Shown here: in pieces, positions 28,993-39,177 of the stretch
Layout of the letters: every line of letters starts with the position of its first letter
Numbering within the stretch: the first letter of the stretch is position 1
NCBI GenBank assembly: GCA_003280095.1
Contig: QCGA01000002.1
Span: 52,643-116,642, forward strand
Reading direction: 5' to 3'
DNA from: Prochlorococcus sp. AG-363-O16
GTDB taxonomy: Bacteria; Cyanobacteriota; Cyanobacteriia; PCC-6307; Cyanobiaceae
Length of the DNA: 64,000 nt
Notes under the pieces: model-generated
The model's input: only the letters and a program-made list of their open reading frames with translations
What the model was told of the DNA's origin: nothing
Database searches by the model: none
Made by a program: the position numbers and the translations under genes

Positions 28993-31470
28993 TTGCACAA
29001 ATCGACATTGCTCTTAGTAGTGGGAATGCATCGGAGTGGTACGTCTTTGTTGGGAAATATTCTTGAGAGTTTAGGTTTATATTTCCCAGGCCAACATATA
29101 GTGGGAGATGAACATAATCCAGACGGCTATTTTGAGTGGAGAGAGGTTGTTGATTTACAAGAACAACTTTTAGTTGATTTGGATAGGTGGTGGCCTTCTT
29201 ATAAAGGGACATATCCATTGCCAGACGATTGGTTGACCGATCCAGCGACTCTTAAAGTTAAACAGCAACTGATAAGTTTGTTGCATAACCATGTTAATCA
29301 AAAGAATAATCTTTATGCAATCAAAGATCCACGGACAAGTAGATTATTGCCTTTATGGAATCTGATAGCAAGTCAAATTTCAATTAATATAAGGGTTATA
29401 TTAGCCGTAAGGGATCCTTCCGAAGTTGTAGCTTCTTTATTACGCCGTGATTCAGCTATAACCGGTATGACTTCAGTTAGGGCTCAACAGATTTGGTATT
29501 TACATAACAAGGAAGTAATAGAAAATACCATTTCTTTTTGCCCATTATCCACCATACATTATGGCGATTGGTTTAATACACCTCAACAACAATTAAGATC
29601 ATTAATTAATTTTATCCCAAATTTTGAACCTTCACAGGAAAAATTAGACAAAGCTCTGTCTCTCATTAGGAAGGACCTTAGAAGAAGTTATCCTTCCCGA
29701 AAAGGTGTTAGAAGAACTGTAAAATTGTTTTATGATCAACTTCTTTCAAATCAGAATCCTGAAGACTTTAACCTTTCTTCTAGTAATACAAAATATTTGT
29801 TTAAACCAGATTCTTCGTTTCCACCAAATTGTCATACTTTAGTTCGTTCTCCAAGGAGTTGGAGTGCTTGGCAAAACGCATGGGAGCACCATCAAGCTCC
29901 TAGGTATTCTGCCGACTTACTTTGTGAATCTTGTCAATCTATAACTCTTATTGGCAGTTCTCTTTTGGAATGGGAAACTCATTTATATATAAATAGATTA
30001 CCTATTCAAGATCTGGCAAACCACATCCAATTAGAAGAAGGTAACTTATATAAATTGATATTTAGTCCTAATAGTAAAGAGACGAATTATTTAGAAAGAA
30101 AGTTAAAGATCGCAATTAATCTTACTTTACCAATTCCCGACAAGATTCCTGAATGGTTTATTAACCTCAAAAGATATGAGATAATTTTCGATCCTTTGCC
30201 ATCTCGAGTTTATCTTTTACGAGCACTTGGTTTAAATGCATTTTGGCTCTCATATCACTCACCAGATAATGGGTGGTTATCTCAATTTATACAAAGAAAT
30301 AATTACGCATGGTCCGAATATTTAGGTTTGCCAAATGCGACTTCACACAGCATCTTGGTTTTAGGTAGGCTAGGGAATGAATGGGACCTAGAACTTACTA
30401 AAGAAGCTGAAGAGATAGGAAATAAACAGACATTACCTATCGTTTATATGCCTGGATGGTTTGAATTGTCCATTGTCAATACTACTTATGCAATTGCTAA
30501 AGCAGCTTGGTTTGAGGATGCTTTGACTAAATCTAATACGATTAACTTGGTATTACCTGATGGCAAGCAACTATCTCCTCTTTTACGATTTTTAAGGCTT
30601 GAAAATATACGTCTTTTATCTGCCAAATCCCAACCCACTCCGTCTGAGCTTCGAGCTGATCTTTTAGGTAAAAATTTTAGAGCCTTATCTGAGCAAAGGC
30701 CCTCTCCGCCTATTGTAGAAATTTATAACTGGAGTAATAACAAAAAGCCAGAGGTTTCCGTTTTGGTAAGTTTATATAATTATCAAGATAAAATAATTCA
30801 AGCATTAGACAGTGTAGCCAGACAAACTCAAAAAAATTTAGAGTTGATAGTTATTGATGATTGCTCTTTGGATTCAAGTGCGGAAATTGTTTATGCTTGG
30901 ATGAACCAGAGAACGCATCCTTTTGTAAGCTTAAAGTTATTTAAGCATGATACAAATTCTGGTTTGTCAGTAACTAGAAATACAGCTTTTTCCTTGGCTA
31001 ATTCAAATTGGTGTTTTGTTCTAGATGCTGATAATTATCTTATGGAAAATGCAATTCAATCTTGTTATTCTTTGACTGATAAAGCACCCGATTCACTTGC
31101 AGTAGTCCACCCTTTAATTGCTGTAAAGTCTGAACTTGGACGCATTGATGATACGAGAACTCTTGTGGGGGGAGAGAGTTGGCAGAGTGAGCGATTTATT
31201 AGAGGAAATTTTGTAGATGCTATGGCGCTGGTTCGACGATCTGCTTGGTCCGCTGTAGAGGGATATACACATATTGAGGGTGGTTGGGAAGACTACGATT
31301 TTTGGTGCAAGTTAGTTGAGAAAGGTTTTTATGGAGTGCAATGTCCATTTATACACGCTATTTATAGAAGTCACACCCTGTCAATGAGTCACTTGGCAAC
31401 AAATAGAAGTTTGAAAGCACTATCAATGGTATTAGAGGATCGTCATGAATGGTTGTCCCTTAAATATTGA
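28993..31470 (+). CDS. Sulfotransferase / GT2 glycosyltransferase fusion protein
   Basis: An 825-residue two-enzyme protein. The N-terminus (residues ~5-240) is a sulfotransferase: VVGMHRSGTSLLG is the PAPS 5'-phosphosulfate loop and AVRDPSEVVASLLRRD the 3'-phosphate site. A middle region of about 340 residues has no motif I recognise. From about residue 585 it is a GT2 glycosyltransferase: VSVLVSLYNYQDKI, VIDDCSLDSS, FVLDADNYL (DxD) and EGGWEDYDFWCKL. The reading frame has an upstream stop, and the first usable start is TTG at 28993. It follows the exporter genes and may add and sulfate sugars on the same glycan. Acceptor and order of reactions are unknown. Confidence 0.86.
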   Translation: MHKSTLLLVVGMHRSGTSLLGNILESLGLYFPGQHIVGDEHNPDGYFEWREVVDLQEQLLVDLDRWWPSYKGTYPLPDDWLTDPATLKVKQQLISLLHNHVNQKNNLYAIKDPRTSRLLPLWNLIASQISINIRVILAVRDPSEVVASLLRRDSAITGMTSVRAQQIWYLHNKEVIENTISFCPLSTIHYGDWFNTPQQQLRSLINFIPNFEPSQEKLDKALSLIRKDLRRSYPSRKGVRRTVKLFYDQLLSNQNPEDFNLSSSNTKYLFKPDSSFPPNCHTLVRSPRSWSAWQNAWEHHQAPRYSADLLCESCQSITLIGSSLLEWETHLYINRLPIQDLANHIQLEEGNLYKLIFSPNSKETNYLERKLKIAINLTLPIPDKIPEWFINLKRYEIIFDPLPSRVYLLRALGLNAFWLSYHSPDNGWLSQFIQRNNYAWSEYLGLPNATSHSILVLGRLGNEWDLELTKEAEEIGNKQTLPIVYMPGWFELSIVNTTYAIAKAAWFEDALTKSNTINLVLPDGKQLSPLLRFLRLENIRLLSAKSQPTPSELRADLLGKNFRALSEQRPSPPIVEIYNWSNNKKPEVSVLVSLYNYQDKIIQALDSVARQTQKNLELIVIDDCSLDSSAEIVYAWMNQRTHPFVSLKLFKHDTNSGLSVTRNTAFSLANSNWCFVLDADNYLMENAIQSCYSLTDKAPDSLAVVHPLIAVKSELGRIDDTRTLVGGESWQSERFIRGNFVDAMALVRRSAWSAVEGYTHIEGGWEDYDFWCKLVEKGFYGVQCPFIHAIYRSHTLSMSHLATNRSLKALSMVLEDRHEWLSLKY

Positions 31471-31526
31471 CTAAAGGTCAATATTATCAATTTAAAAATA
31501 TTTATTAGAATTTATTAGATCTAGGA

Positions 31527-32870
31527 TTATCTGCCTATGCTAACGTTGATTATACGTTTTAATCGATTTATTATTCTTCTGGGTAGAGATGGCTTTGAGC
31601 TATTACTAATATTATGAATAACTTTAAATCTCGATCTGAGTAAATGTTCTAGGTCTGCTCTGATTTCATATTCATTATCATTCATCCACTGACCTATTTG
31701 ACTGATCGGTATTGGTTGCTGGGCAATCTCAAATATTAATTGTTTTTTTATTAGTGGACAACCTGCATTAAGTAGTGATTTCCAAGCATGTATTGTTGGA
31801 TTGCAAAGGCTTGGCATTAGGATACCTTGACTTCCAAGTTCATGTTCGATATTCTCTTGGTCAATTAGTAAATTTATTAATGGGTATCTTGCCCAGGTAG
31901 TTAAACCAGCTTCTACAAGCTTATTGCTTAATGTCAGTTCACCTTCTCGAATTAGTGTCTCTTTATCTCCTGTTAGTGATAGTTCTTGCCAGAAATTTGT
32001 CCAGGTTGAATTTTTTATAAGTGCTTGATTTACACCTAATAAGTATGACTGAATATGATAAGTCCCACATTGTACAGAATCTGTTATTCCTGCCATTAAG
32101 GCTTCTTCGGTGTGTAATCTTTTCGAAATGTCATCGATGCAACTAGCAAATGCATCACTACCTTTTATAGGAATTGTACTGTCATTGGCTAATATAAGTT
32201 GATTGCAATTATTCGCAATTGAACCTTTATCTTTAATCATGAGAATAAAATCTTTATAGGCCCCTAGGCATAAACCCATATTTTTTCTTTTACTCAATAA
32301 CAAATTTCTTTCCAATATTTCTTCTTGAGATTTTTCATTAAGAAAGGTGCTTGATACGATTACCATCCAACCATTTTGATCTAGCTTTTCTAAGCATGTA
32401 AGCCAACTCTTAGGAATGTATCCATATTCGTCGAAGTGATGAAAGAAGAATATCTTCTGACTATCTTTTCGTATCATTTGACTTATTAAATTTTCGACGT
32501 TCGAAACTCTTCCTCGGAAATTCCACTTTCTTTCATTGATTTCTTTCTCTGACGATTGCCACGCTCTTGTACTTTTTAAGTGAGTTCTATATGTTGACAA
32601 TTGTTTTTGCTTGGTTTGGGTGTCGAGTTTTCTTGATGCAATACAGACTAGATTTTTGAGTAGCTTATTATTTCTTTTCCAATTTCTTGTCCTGATCCAT
32701 CTTTTGAAAGATAGGAGGTTTGTTGTTTTCCCTTGAAGATTTCTTAGTGCTCTGAAAGCAATTAGCTGATTCCCATGCCTTGTATTACTTATGGGTTCAA
32801 TTGTCTTCGCAAGGGCACGAAGTCTTAGAGCCCGTGCAAGATTATTGTTTTTGACTTGCTTCATTTTCAA
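31527..32870 (-). CDS. Rhamnan synthesis F-like protein (second copy)
   Basis: A 447-residue protein with the same fold signals as the protein at 25.9 kb: KIFFFHHFDEYGYIPKSWL, GWMVIVSSTFL, KRKNMGLCLGAYKDFIL (compare RPNVGSDCGAWKDAYLFF), and LILANDSTIPI (compare LLFCNDSNLFL). It has a highly basic N-terminal half (many Lys/Arg/Gln over residues 1-110) that is not part of the family core. It is on the opposite strand to its paralogue and to the exporter, facing secA. Probably a glycosyltransferase for a rhamnose-containing polymer; weaker family match than the first copy. Confidence 0.68.
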   Translation of the reverse strand: MKMKQVKNNNLARALRLRALAKTIEPISNTRHGNQLIAFRALRNLQGKTTNLLSFKRWIRTRNWKRNNKLLKNLVCIASRKLDTQTKQKQLSTYRTHLKSTRAWQSSEKEINERKWNFRGRVSNVENLISQMIRKDSQKIFFFHHFDEYGYIPKSWLTCLEKLDQNGWMVIVSSTFLNEKSQEEILERNLLLSKRKNMGLCLGAYKDFILMIKDKGSIANNCNQLILANDSTIPIKGSDAFASCIDDISKRLHTEEALMAGITDSVQCGTYHIQSYLLGVNQALIKNSTWTNFWQELSLTGDKETLIREGELTLSNKLVEAGLTTWARYPLINLLIDQENIEHELGSQGILMPSLCNPTIHAWKSLLNAGCPLIKKQLIFEIAQQPIPISQIGQWMNDNEYEIRADLEHLLRSRFKVIHNISNSSKPSLPRRIINRLKRIINVSIGR

Positions 32871-33078
32871 GATTTATCAGAGGAAAACATTTGCATCCCA
32901 AGCATTGAGGCTTTGAGTTTCCTTAGCGTAAGGGGCCCTAGGTCAGGCCGTTGCTCAAATTAAATTGTGCTTTTTGTTTTGACCCTTAAATATACGTGAA
33001 TCATTTCTTCAAGCATTTTGAGTAGATCCACCAACATTCTCGTTAGTCTTATGAATATTTCAAGTAGCAGCTCAAACC

Positions 33079-35922
33079 ATGCTCAAGCTCCTGCTGGGTG
33101 ATCCTAATGCCCGCAAGCTGAAGCCCTATCAGCCGATCTTGACTGACATCAATGTTCTTGAAGAGGACATTGCTCCATTGACTGATGACGAACTTCGGGC
33201 AAAAACCAGTGACTTGCGTCAGATGCTTTCAAATGCTGGAGACCTTAAACGTCAACTCCCTTTGCTGGATAAATTGCTTCCAGAGGCTTTTGCGGTGGTC
33301 CGCGAGGCTTCTAAAAGGGTTTTAGGAATGCGACACTTTGATGTCCAGCTAATCGGTGGAATGGTTCTTCATGAAGGTCAGATTGCTGAAATGAAGACTG
33401 GTGAGGGAAAAACTCTTGTAGCAACTTTGCCTTCTTATCTAAATGCTTTGACAGGTAGAGGAGTACATGTGGTTACTGTCAATGATTATCTTGCTAGACG
33501 TGATGCGGAATGGATGGGTCAGGTTCATAGATTTTTGGGATTTTCAGTTGGGTTAATTCAACAAGATATGAGTCCTACGGAAAGAAGACGAAATTACGCT
33601 TCTGATATTACCTATGCAACTAATTCGGAGCTGGGATTTGATTACCTTCGCGATAATATGGCTACTGATATTAGTGAGGTTGTTCAAAGGGAATTTCATT
33701 ATTGTGTGATTGACGAAGTCGATTCAATTTTGATAGATGAGGCAAGAACTCCTTTAATTATTTCTGGTCAAGTCGAACGCCCGCAAGAAAAGTATCAGAA
33801 GGCTGCAGAAGTTGCTTCGTCTTTGGAGCGGGCTGAGGAAATGGGTAAGGATGGTATTGACCCTGAAGGTGATTATGAAGTAGATGAGAAACAAAGAAGT
33901 TGTACACTTACAGATGAAGGTTTTTCTAAAGCAGAGAAAATACTAAACGTAAGTGATCTTTTTGATCCTGAAGATCCCTGGGCACATTACATAACAAATG
34001 CACTTAAAGCTAAGGAATTGTTTATTAGAGATGTTAATTACATTGTGCGCGATGATGAAGCTGTTATTGTAGATGAGTTTACTGGTCGAGTAATGCCTGG
34101 TAGGCGTTGGAGTGACGGCCAGCACCAAGCTATTGAAGCAAAGGAAGCGTTGAAAATTCAACCGGAAACGCAAACTTTGGCATCAATTACTTATCAAAAT
34201 TTCTTTTTGCTATATCCAAGATTAGCTGGAATGACAGGTACTGCTAAGACCGAGGAGGTTGAATTTCAAAAGACATATAAGCTTGAGACCACTGTTATCC
34301 CTACTAATAGACCCTTATCCAGACAAGATTGGGTTGATCAAGTTTATAAAACAGAAGAGGCAAAATGGAGGGCTGTAGCGAAAGAAACTGCCGAGATTCA
34401 TAAACAATCAAGGCCTGTTTTAGTTGGTACTACTAGTGTTGAAAAAAGTGAATTACTTAGTGTTCTTCTTCAAGAGCAAGATGTTCCGCATAACCTTTTA
34501 AATGCTAAACCCGAGAATGTTGAGAGGGAAGCAGAAATCGTTGCCCAGGCTGGCAGAGCTGGTGCTGTGACAATAGCAACAAATATGGCTGGTAGAGGAA
34601 CAGACATTATTCTAGGAGGCAATAGTGACTATATGGCTCGATTGAAGTTAAGAGAAGTCTTACTACCTAGATTAGTTAAGCCTGAGGAGGGACATCGACC
34701 TCCTATACCACTTCAAAGATCATCTGAATCTCCGGATGGATTTGGAAAAAATAATCTCTCGAATTCATCTACTAATTCAAAAATATCTAGTGAGGCTAAA
34801 GTGATAGGAACACTTTATCCTTGTTCCCTTACTGATGATACAGATAAAGTGCTTTCTGATTTGGTTAGAGATTTAGTCAAAGTATGGGGTGATAGAGCAT
34901 TAACTGTTATTCAACTTGAGGATTATATTGCAACTGCGGCGGAGAAAGCTCCTACTAATGATCCTCAAATATCTTTACTTAGAAAGGCAATTCTTAGTGT
35001 CAAAAATGAGTATGAAGAGGTAGTCAAGCAAGAAGAGTCTCGTGTTAGAGAAGCGGGCGGACTCCATGTTATTGGAACAGAACGGCATGAATCAAGAAGA
35101 GTCGACAATCAACTTCGTGGGAGGGCAGGTAGGCAAGGAGATCTTGGGAGTACAAGATTCTTTTTGTCTTTAGGTGATAATCTGCTGAGAATTTTTGGTG
35201 GTGATCGCGTAGCTGCATTAATGAATGCATTTCGGGTTGAGGAAGATATGCCAATTGAGTCAGGAATGCTCACAAGGTCTCTTGAGGGAGCTCAAAAAAA
35301 AGTTGAAACTTACTACTATGACATACGTAAACAAGTGTTTGAGTATGATGAGGTGATGAATAATCAGCGGCGGGCTGTATATGCAGAAAGAAGAAGAGTT
35401 TTACAAGGTGCAGATCAGAAAAAACAAGTAATTGGTTATGGAGAACAAACAATTGAAGATATTGTTTTTGCTTATGTTAACTCTGAATTACCTCCTGAAG
35501 AATGGGATATTGAGCAACTTCTTAAAAAGGTACAGGAATTTGTTTATCTTTTGGAGGATTTGAAAGCAAAGGAACTATATGGTCTTAATTTAGATGAGTT
35601 AACTTCTTTTTTGAAAGAACAACTCCGCAATGCCTATGACCTTAAAGAAAATCAAATAGAAGAAGACAGGCCAGGATTGATGAGAGAAGCAGAGCGTTTT
35701 TTTATTCTTCAGCAGATTGATACTCTTTGGAGAGAGCATTTGCAAGCTATGGATGCTCTCAGAGAATCAGTTGGATTACGTGGGTATGGGCAAAAAGATC
35801 CATTGATTGAATATAAAAATGAGGGGTATGATATGTTTCTCGAAATGATGACAAATATGCGTCGTAATGTTATCTATTCGATGTTTATGTTTCAACCTGC
35901 ACCAGTTAAGGAAAAATCTTAG
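33079..35922 (+). CDS. secA: Preprotein translocase ATPase SecA
   Basis: SecA drives post-translational protein export through SecYEG at the plasma and thylakoid membranes. The 947-residue protein shows Walker A MKTGEGKT near residue 105, DEVDSILID (Walker B) near 213, the preprotein-binding and helical wing domains, NMAGRGTDI, and GRAGRQGD. Between the second nucleotide-binding segments lies a roughly 100-residue insertion (from about residue 530) rich in Ser/Asn, also seen in other cyanobacterial SecA. The protein ends [12 protein letters not shown] without the zinc-binding SecB-interaction tail, as is normal for cyanobacteria. A core gene splitting two polysaccharide blocks. Confidence 0.97.
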   Translation: MLKLLLGDPNARKLKPYQPILTDINVLEEDIAPLTDDELRAKTSDLRQMLSNAGDLKRQLPLLDKLLPEAFAVVREASKRVLGMRHFDVQLIGGMVLHEGQIAEMKTGEGKTLVATLPSYLNALTGRGVHVVTVNDYLARRDAEWMGQVHRFLGFSVGLIQQDMSPTERRRNYASDITYATNSELGFDYLRDNMATDISEVVQREFHYCVIDEVDSILIDEARTPLIISGQVERPQEKYQKAAEVASSLERAEEMGKDGIDPEGDYEVDEKQRSCTLTDEGFSKAEKILNVSDLFDPEDPWAHYITNALKAKELFIRDVNYIVRDDEAVIVDEFTGRVMPGRRWSDGQHQAIEAKEALKIQPETQTLASITYQNFFLLYPRLAGMTGTAKTEEVEFQKTYKLETTVIPTNRPLSRQDWVDQVYKTEEAKWRAVAKETAEIHKQSRPVLVGTTSVEKSELLSVLLQEQDVPHNLLNAKPENVEREAEIVAQAGRAGAVTIATNMAGRGTDIILGGNSDYMARLKLREVLLPRLVKPEEGHRPPIPLQRSSESPDGFGKNNLSNSSTNSKISSEAKVIGTLYPCSLTDDTDKVLSDLVRDLVKVWGDRALTVIQLEDYIATAAEKAPTNDPQISLLRKAILSVKNEYEEVVKQEESRVREAGGLHVIGTERHESRRVDNQLRGRAGRQGDLGSTRFFLSLGDNLLRIFGGDRVAALMNAFRVEEDMPIESGMLTRSLEGAQKKVETYYYDIRKQVFEYDEVMNNQRRAVYAERRRVLQGADQKKQVIGYGEQTIEDIVFAYVNSELPPEEWDIEQLLKKVQEFVYLLEDLKAKELYGLNLDELTSFLKEQLRNAYDLKENQIEEDRPGLMREAERFFILQQIDTLWREHLQAMDALRESVGLRGYGQKDPLIEYKNEGYDMFLEMMTNMRRNVIYSMFMFQPAPVKEKS

Positions 35923-35923
35923 T

Positions 35924-36820
35924 TCAGTTTTTTATTAATTCATCCCACTGTGACTGCGCTTCTAAAAGTTGATAATGCTTATCTTCTGACCAAATTTTAA
36001 TTGTGGCCTCTTTGCTAGGAAGGTGGTAAGCATTGACATGGCTTTTGTGTAGTGAAGAATCGTGGGCATCCAGGCAAAAAATTGGGTAGCTGAGTACTTG
36101 GCAAGTCTCTTTTGGGAGAGATGCATAAATCCATTTGTCGGCTACTGGACGTGTTGTCCATGGATGCGTTATCAGATGAATGTTTGGTTGGTAGTTGTTT
36201 AGCATTTTACTAATTTTTGGTATTAGATAATTGAATGCTTTTCGATGTATTAGTACAGATCCATTGCCATGACTCTTAACTTTTTCTTTTGGGACTAACC
36301 ATTTCTTTTTTCCACTTTCTCTCCATTGTTGATGAAGATTCGTCCTTGTATTTGCACTTATAGGTGCCAATTGTATTGCTAGTGTTCCTTTAGGTGCTTC
36401 GTTAATAATTTGATTTAGGCTGATAGGCCACGCTTGCGGTGTAGAAAGACTAGATCCAATATCATCCTCCATTAATAGAATCCATTCTTCTCCTAATTTT
36501 TCGGCTTTTAATAGCATTTTTTTCCAACTGGCTAAGCAAGCAAGTTCCATTCTGGATGTTCTTCTCCAAGGTTTTATTTCATGCCATCTCCTTACGCCAG
36601 GAAGATTAGTCCCTGCATTAAATATATTAGGGAGAGGAATAAAAATTTTGCTTTTATCTTTTCCATTTACCGCTTCTAGGCGAAGGGAATTCCAATTTCC
36701 TTTTTTTAATGCCCATAGCATCCTTTCTCTTCGATCATATGCACAGTTGAGATTAATCCAAATTATTCTTATTGATTTAATATTGTTGTTATTCACCTTC
36801 TTGAAAGTGGTTTTTTGCAA
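35924..36820 (-). CDS. GT25 family glycosyltransferase
   Basis: A 298-residue protein of the LOS/LPS glycosyltransferase family 25. Recognised are IIWINLNCAYDRRERM at the N-terminus, RMELACLASWKKMLLKA and WILLMEDDI, the acidic pocket that defines GT25, and HGNGSVLIHRKAFNYLI further on. The start at 36820 overlaps the 3' end of kdsB by 32 bp; the in-frame continuation to shorter starts is less likely because of the family N-terminus. Its stop is only 1 bp past the convergent secA stop. Probably adds a sugar to a core or surface oligosaccharide. Confidence 0.83.
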   Translation of the reverse strand: MQKTTFKKVNNNNIKSIRIIWINLNCAYDRRERMLWALKKGNWNSLRLEAVNGKDKSKIFIPLPNIFNAGTNLPGVRRWHEIKPWRRTSRMELACLASWKKMLLKAEKLGEEWILLMEDDIGSSLSTPQAWPISLNQIINEAPKGTLAIQLAPISANTRTNLHQQWRESGKKKWLVPKEKVKSHGNGSVLIHRKAFNYLIPKISKMLNNYQPNIHLITHPWTTRPVADKWIYASLPKETCQVLSYPIFCLDAHDSSLHKSHVNAYHLPSKEATIKIWSEDKHYQLLEAQSQWDELIKN

Positions 36821-37565
36821 TCTCTCTTGCCTGTTGTAATTGTTCTTCAGTATCTACAGATAGTGATTCTCCTTCGACGGTGAATGTACCCACTTGAATA
36901 CCAGCTTCTATTAATCTTAATTGTTCCAGTCTCTCTGTTTTCTCAAGAGGAGAAAATGGTAGTTCTTTCCACTGGGAAAGTATGTCACCGCGATATCCAT
37001 AGATTCCTACATGGCCCCAGTATTTCGTATGCATGTGCCATTCTGTTGGGTCTACACTACGCACATGGGGAATGGCGGATCTTGAAAAGTAAATGGCTTG
37101 ACCATTCGCAGCAACTAATGTTTTGACAATATTGGGGTTGTGTATCTTTTCTCTGCTCATTTGGTAGATAGGTGTAAGAACTTCAGGGATTATCTTTTGA
37201 TTTGAGAATTCATTTGCCATTGCATCAATGACTGAAGGATCGATGAAAGGTTGATCTCCTTGGACATTGATAATGACTGTATTTTTAGGATTTTCAGTGC
37301 CAATAAGTTTGTGGATTACCGAAGCAATTCTTTCACTTCCGGATTCACATTCTTTGCTGGTTAGTAGGGCCTTGAAACCCCAACTTTGACTATATTGAAT
37401 TAATAAATGATTGTCTGTACATAATACTATTTCATGAGGTGTCTTTGCTTTTTTGCAGGCTTCTAATACTCTTTGAATCATTGGCTTTCCGCCAATATCC
37501 GCAAGAACCTTTCCAGGCAACCGAGAGGATTCTAGTCTTGCAGGAACTGCAACAATAACTCGCAT
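36789..37565 (-). CDS. kdsB: CMP-Kdo synthetase (3-deoxy-manno-octulosonate cytidylyltransferase)
   Basis: Activates Kdo with CTP to CMP-Kdo. The 258-residue protein begins MRVIVAVPARLESSRLPGKV, the canonical PARxxSxRLPGK signature, with later blocks CESGSERIASV, INVQGDQPFIDP and YFSRSAIPH. It overlaps the next gene (GT25, 32 bp) and the previous one by a single base (TAATG). Other Kdo genes (kdsA, kdsC, kdsD) are not in the window. An alternative is a related CMP-sugar of the KpsU type, which belongs to the same family. Confidence 0.92.
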   Translation of the reverse strand: MRVIVAVPARLESSRLPGKVLADIGGKPMIQRVLEACKKAKTPHEIVLCTDNHLLIQYSQSWGFKALLTSKECESGSERIASVIHKLIGTENPKNTVIINVQGDQPFIDPSVIDAMANEFSNQKIIPEVLTPIYQMSREKIHNPNIVKTLVAANGQAIYFSRSAIPHVRSVDPTEWHMHTKYWGHVGIYGYRGDILSQWKELPFSPLEKTERLEQLRLIEAGIQVGTFTVEGESLSVDTEEQLQQAREIAKNHFQEGE

Positions 37566-38263
37566 TAATCCCAGAGCTTCATAGCTTCATCTCTGGCACT
37601 GAACCATTCTGCAGCCAATGCACCTCCCATTGTTCGTTGGTCACGAAACCATGGTCCCCCAAGTGTCCAATGAAGCATCTCTGCATCATTGGATACTTGG
37701 GGGTTTTGTACGTCTATTAAGTGATTCCAACTATCTTTTAATTCTCCTATTTCGTGATCTCCCGATAACCAATGAAAGCGATGAAGTTCGAGACCTGAAG
37801 CTGAATTCACAAAATCAACAGTCAGTGCACTGCAGCGTGAGCAATTCATCAACATTAAAGAACTCCAATTCTTTTTTGGGTAGGGAGTCTGTGGCTCTCC
37901 TTGAAATTTCACACTTTCATTAGGCTTGTGTTGATGATGTACGCACATGACAGCAAAATTGTCATTCCTTTGTTCCCAGAGTTCCGTAATATCATTTCTA
38001 CATAGCATGTCGCAATCCATAAATATTGCCCAACCTTTGAAATTCATCAGGTAAGGGACTAGAAATCTTGTAAACGAGAATGCAGTGCTTTGTTTAGGAT
38101 CTCTAGTTCTTCTGTAGAGGCCTTGATTCTCCAGTTGTGGGGTGACTAAAGGGTGGATAGCTATGGGGTGGCTTGAGTGTTGGTAGAGGCTATCTATCAA
38201 TACATTGGTAGCTGCTCTCTCACGAGGGTCATAACCTATAAAGATGGGTATTGTTTGGATCAT
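37565..38263 (-). CDS. GT8-like glycosyltransferase
   Basis: A 232-residue protein with a GT-A-like pattern: IPIFIGYDPRERAATNVLIDSL, SFTRFLVPYL and the AIFMDCDMLCRNDI metal-binding DxD, followed by NWSSLMLMNC and a C-terminal LGGPWF block. This arrangement occurs in GT8-type and related sugar transferases found near kdsB-like genes. Its stop overlaps the kdsB start by one base (TAATG), suggesting coupled expression with kdsB and the GT25 gene. Acceptor and donor are unknown; a Kdo-modifying or capsule/LOS role is inferred from neighbours. Confidence 0.7.
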   Translation of the reverse strand: MIQTIPIFIGYDPRERAATNVLIDSLYQHSSHPIAIHPLVTPQLENQGLYRRTRDPKQSTAFSFTRFLVPYLMNFKGWAIFMDCDMLCRNDITELWEQRNDNFAVMCVHHQHKPNESVKFQGEPQTPYPKKNWSSLMLMNCSRCSALTVDFVNSASGLELHRFHWLSGDHEIGELKDSWNHLIDVQNPQVSNDAEMLHWTLGGPWFRDQRTMGGALAAEWFSARDEAMKLWD

Positions 38264-38288
38264 TCCTCCGGAGATTTAATAGTTGTGG

Positions 38289-39164
38289 CTAATTTCTTTC
38301 GATATTACCTTCGAAATCCACTCTTTTATTGATTATCAATGCAGGATTGGATAAAGCTTCTAGTCGTTCATAGATATTTAATAGAACTTTAGAGGAAATC
38401 GGCTCTCCAACTAATGGATCTACACTCCAAAGGCCTGGACGCCCAGTATTGGATCCAGCACTTGCATAACGAACATCAATGCTCCATCTGCATCGATTGC
38501 TGTTATTTGGGAGACTTCGATGAAGTGTTAGTTGATCAAACAGTACTAGATCCCCTGGCATTGCTTGAATGTATATGGGTTTTAGGTTTCTTTGTTTGTT
38601 TAGTGTTTTAATCAGTTCTTCTTCAATTACTTCGGGTCCGTTTTTTGTCCTGTGATGGGGCAACCAACCAAGATGATTTGATTTTGGTATCAGTTCTAAG
38701 CCACCATGGTGCGTATTTGCGGCAGTGAGGGGAATCCATGCAGTTACAAGATCAATCTCACCGCTATTGGGATCGCTAGCGCCATAATCTTGATGCCAAG
38801 GGACGTTTGTGAAAGGATTTTGGCTGATACTCCATGGCATTTTTGAACGTAGATTAAATATTGGACTAAGGGCTGCTTGAGGCCACCCTTTATGAATTTT
38901 CAGAAGGTCACCAATTTTTTGATGAAGAACAAGTTCATAAAGGGTTTTTGATTTGTATAGCTCTTGAGTCAACTGGTAAAAGTCCTGAGGTGATTGTTGA
39001 TGTACTGCAACTGCACAGCGATCAATTCCCAGTCTTTTAGAATCTTTTGAAAGACATTTACCAATTTGTTTTCTAAGTCTTCTTAGCAAGGTTTGCGGAA
39101 GCACTTTGGTCAAGTGCATAGCACCGTATTTTTCAAAATCATCCGTTGTGTTTTTTGTCACCAT
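38289..39164 (-). CDS. Phytanoyl-CoA dioxygenase (PhyH) family oxygenase
   Basis: A 291-residue Fe(II)/2-oxoglutarate oxygenase. The metal triad is visible as H124xD126 in WHQDYG and the distal histidine in TLHRSLPNN (H215), with a nearby arginine in NRCRWSIDVRY for 2-oxoglutarate. It sits 25 bp upstream of the glycosyltransferase-kdsB-GT25 run on the same strand, so it probably hydroxylates a sugar or lipid in that glycan; PhyH family members in other bacteria act on many small molecules, so the substrate is open. Divergent from hlyD, only 13 bp away. Confidence 0.8.
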   Translation of the reverse strand: MVTKNTTDDFEKYGAMHLTKVLPQTLLRRLRKQIGKCLSKDSKRLGIDRCAVAVHQQSPQDFYQLTQELYKSKTLYELVLHQKIGDLLKIHKGWPQAALSPIFNLRSKMPWSISQNPFTNVPWHQDYGASDPNSGEIDLVTAWIPLTAANTHHGGLELIPKSNHLGWLPHHRTKNGPEVIEEELIKTLNKQRNLKPIYIQAMPGDLVLFDQLTLHRSLPNNSNRCRWSIDVRYASAGSNTGRPGLWSVDPLVGEPISSKVLLNIYERLEALSNPALIINKRVDFEGNIERN

Positions 39165-39177
39165 TTAGTCTATTTAT

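Noticed and set aside
35900..35922. SecA without the zinc-binding C-terminal tail looked like a truncation.
   Set aside because: Cyanobacterial SecA proteins normally lack the SecB-binding zinc tail, and the C-terminal helical scaffold is complete here.
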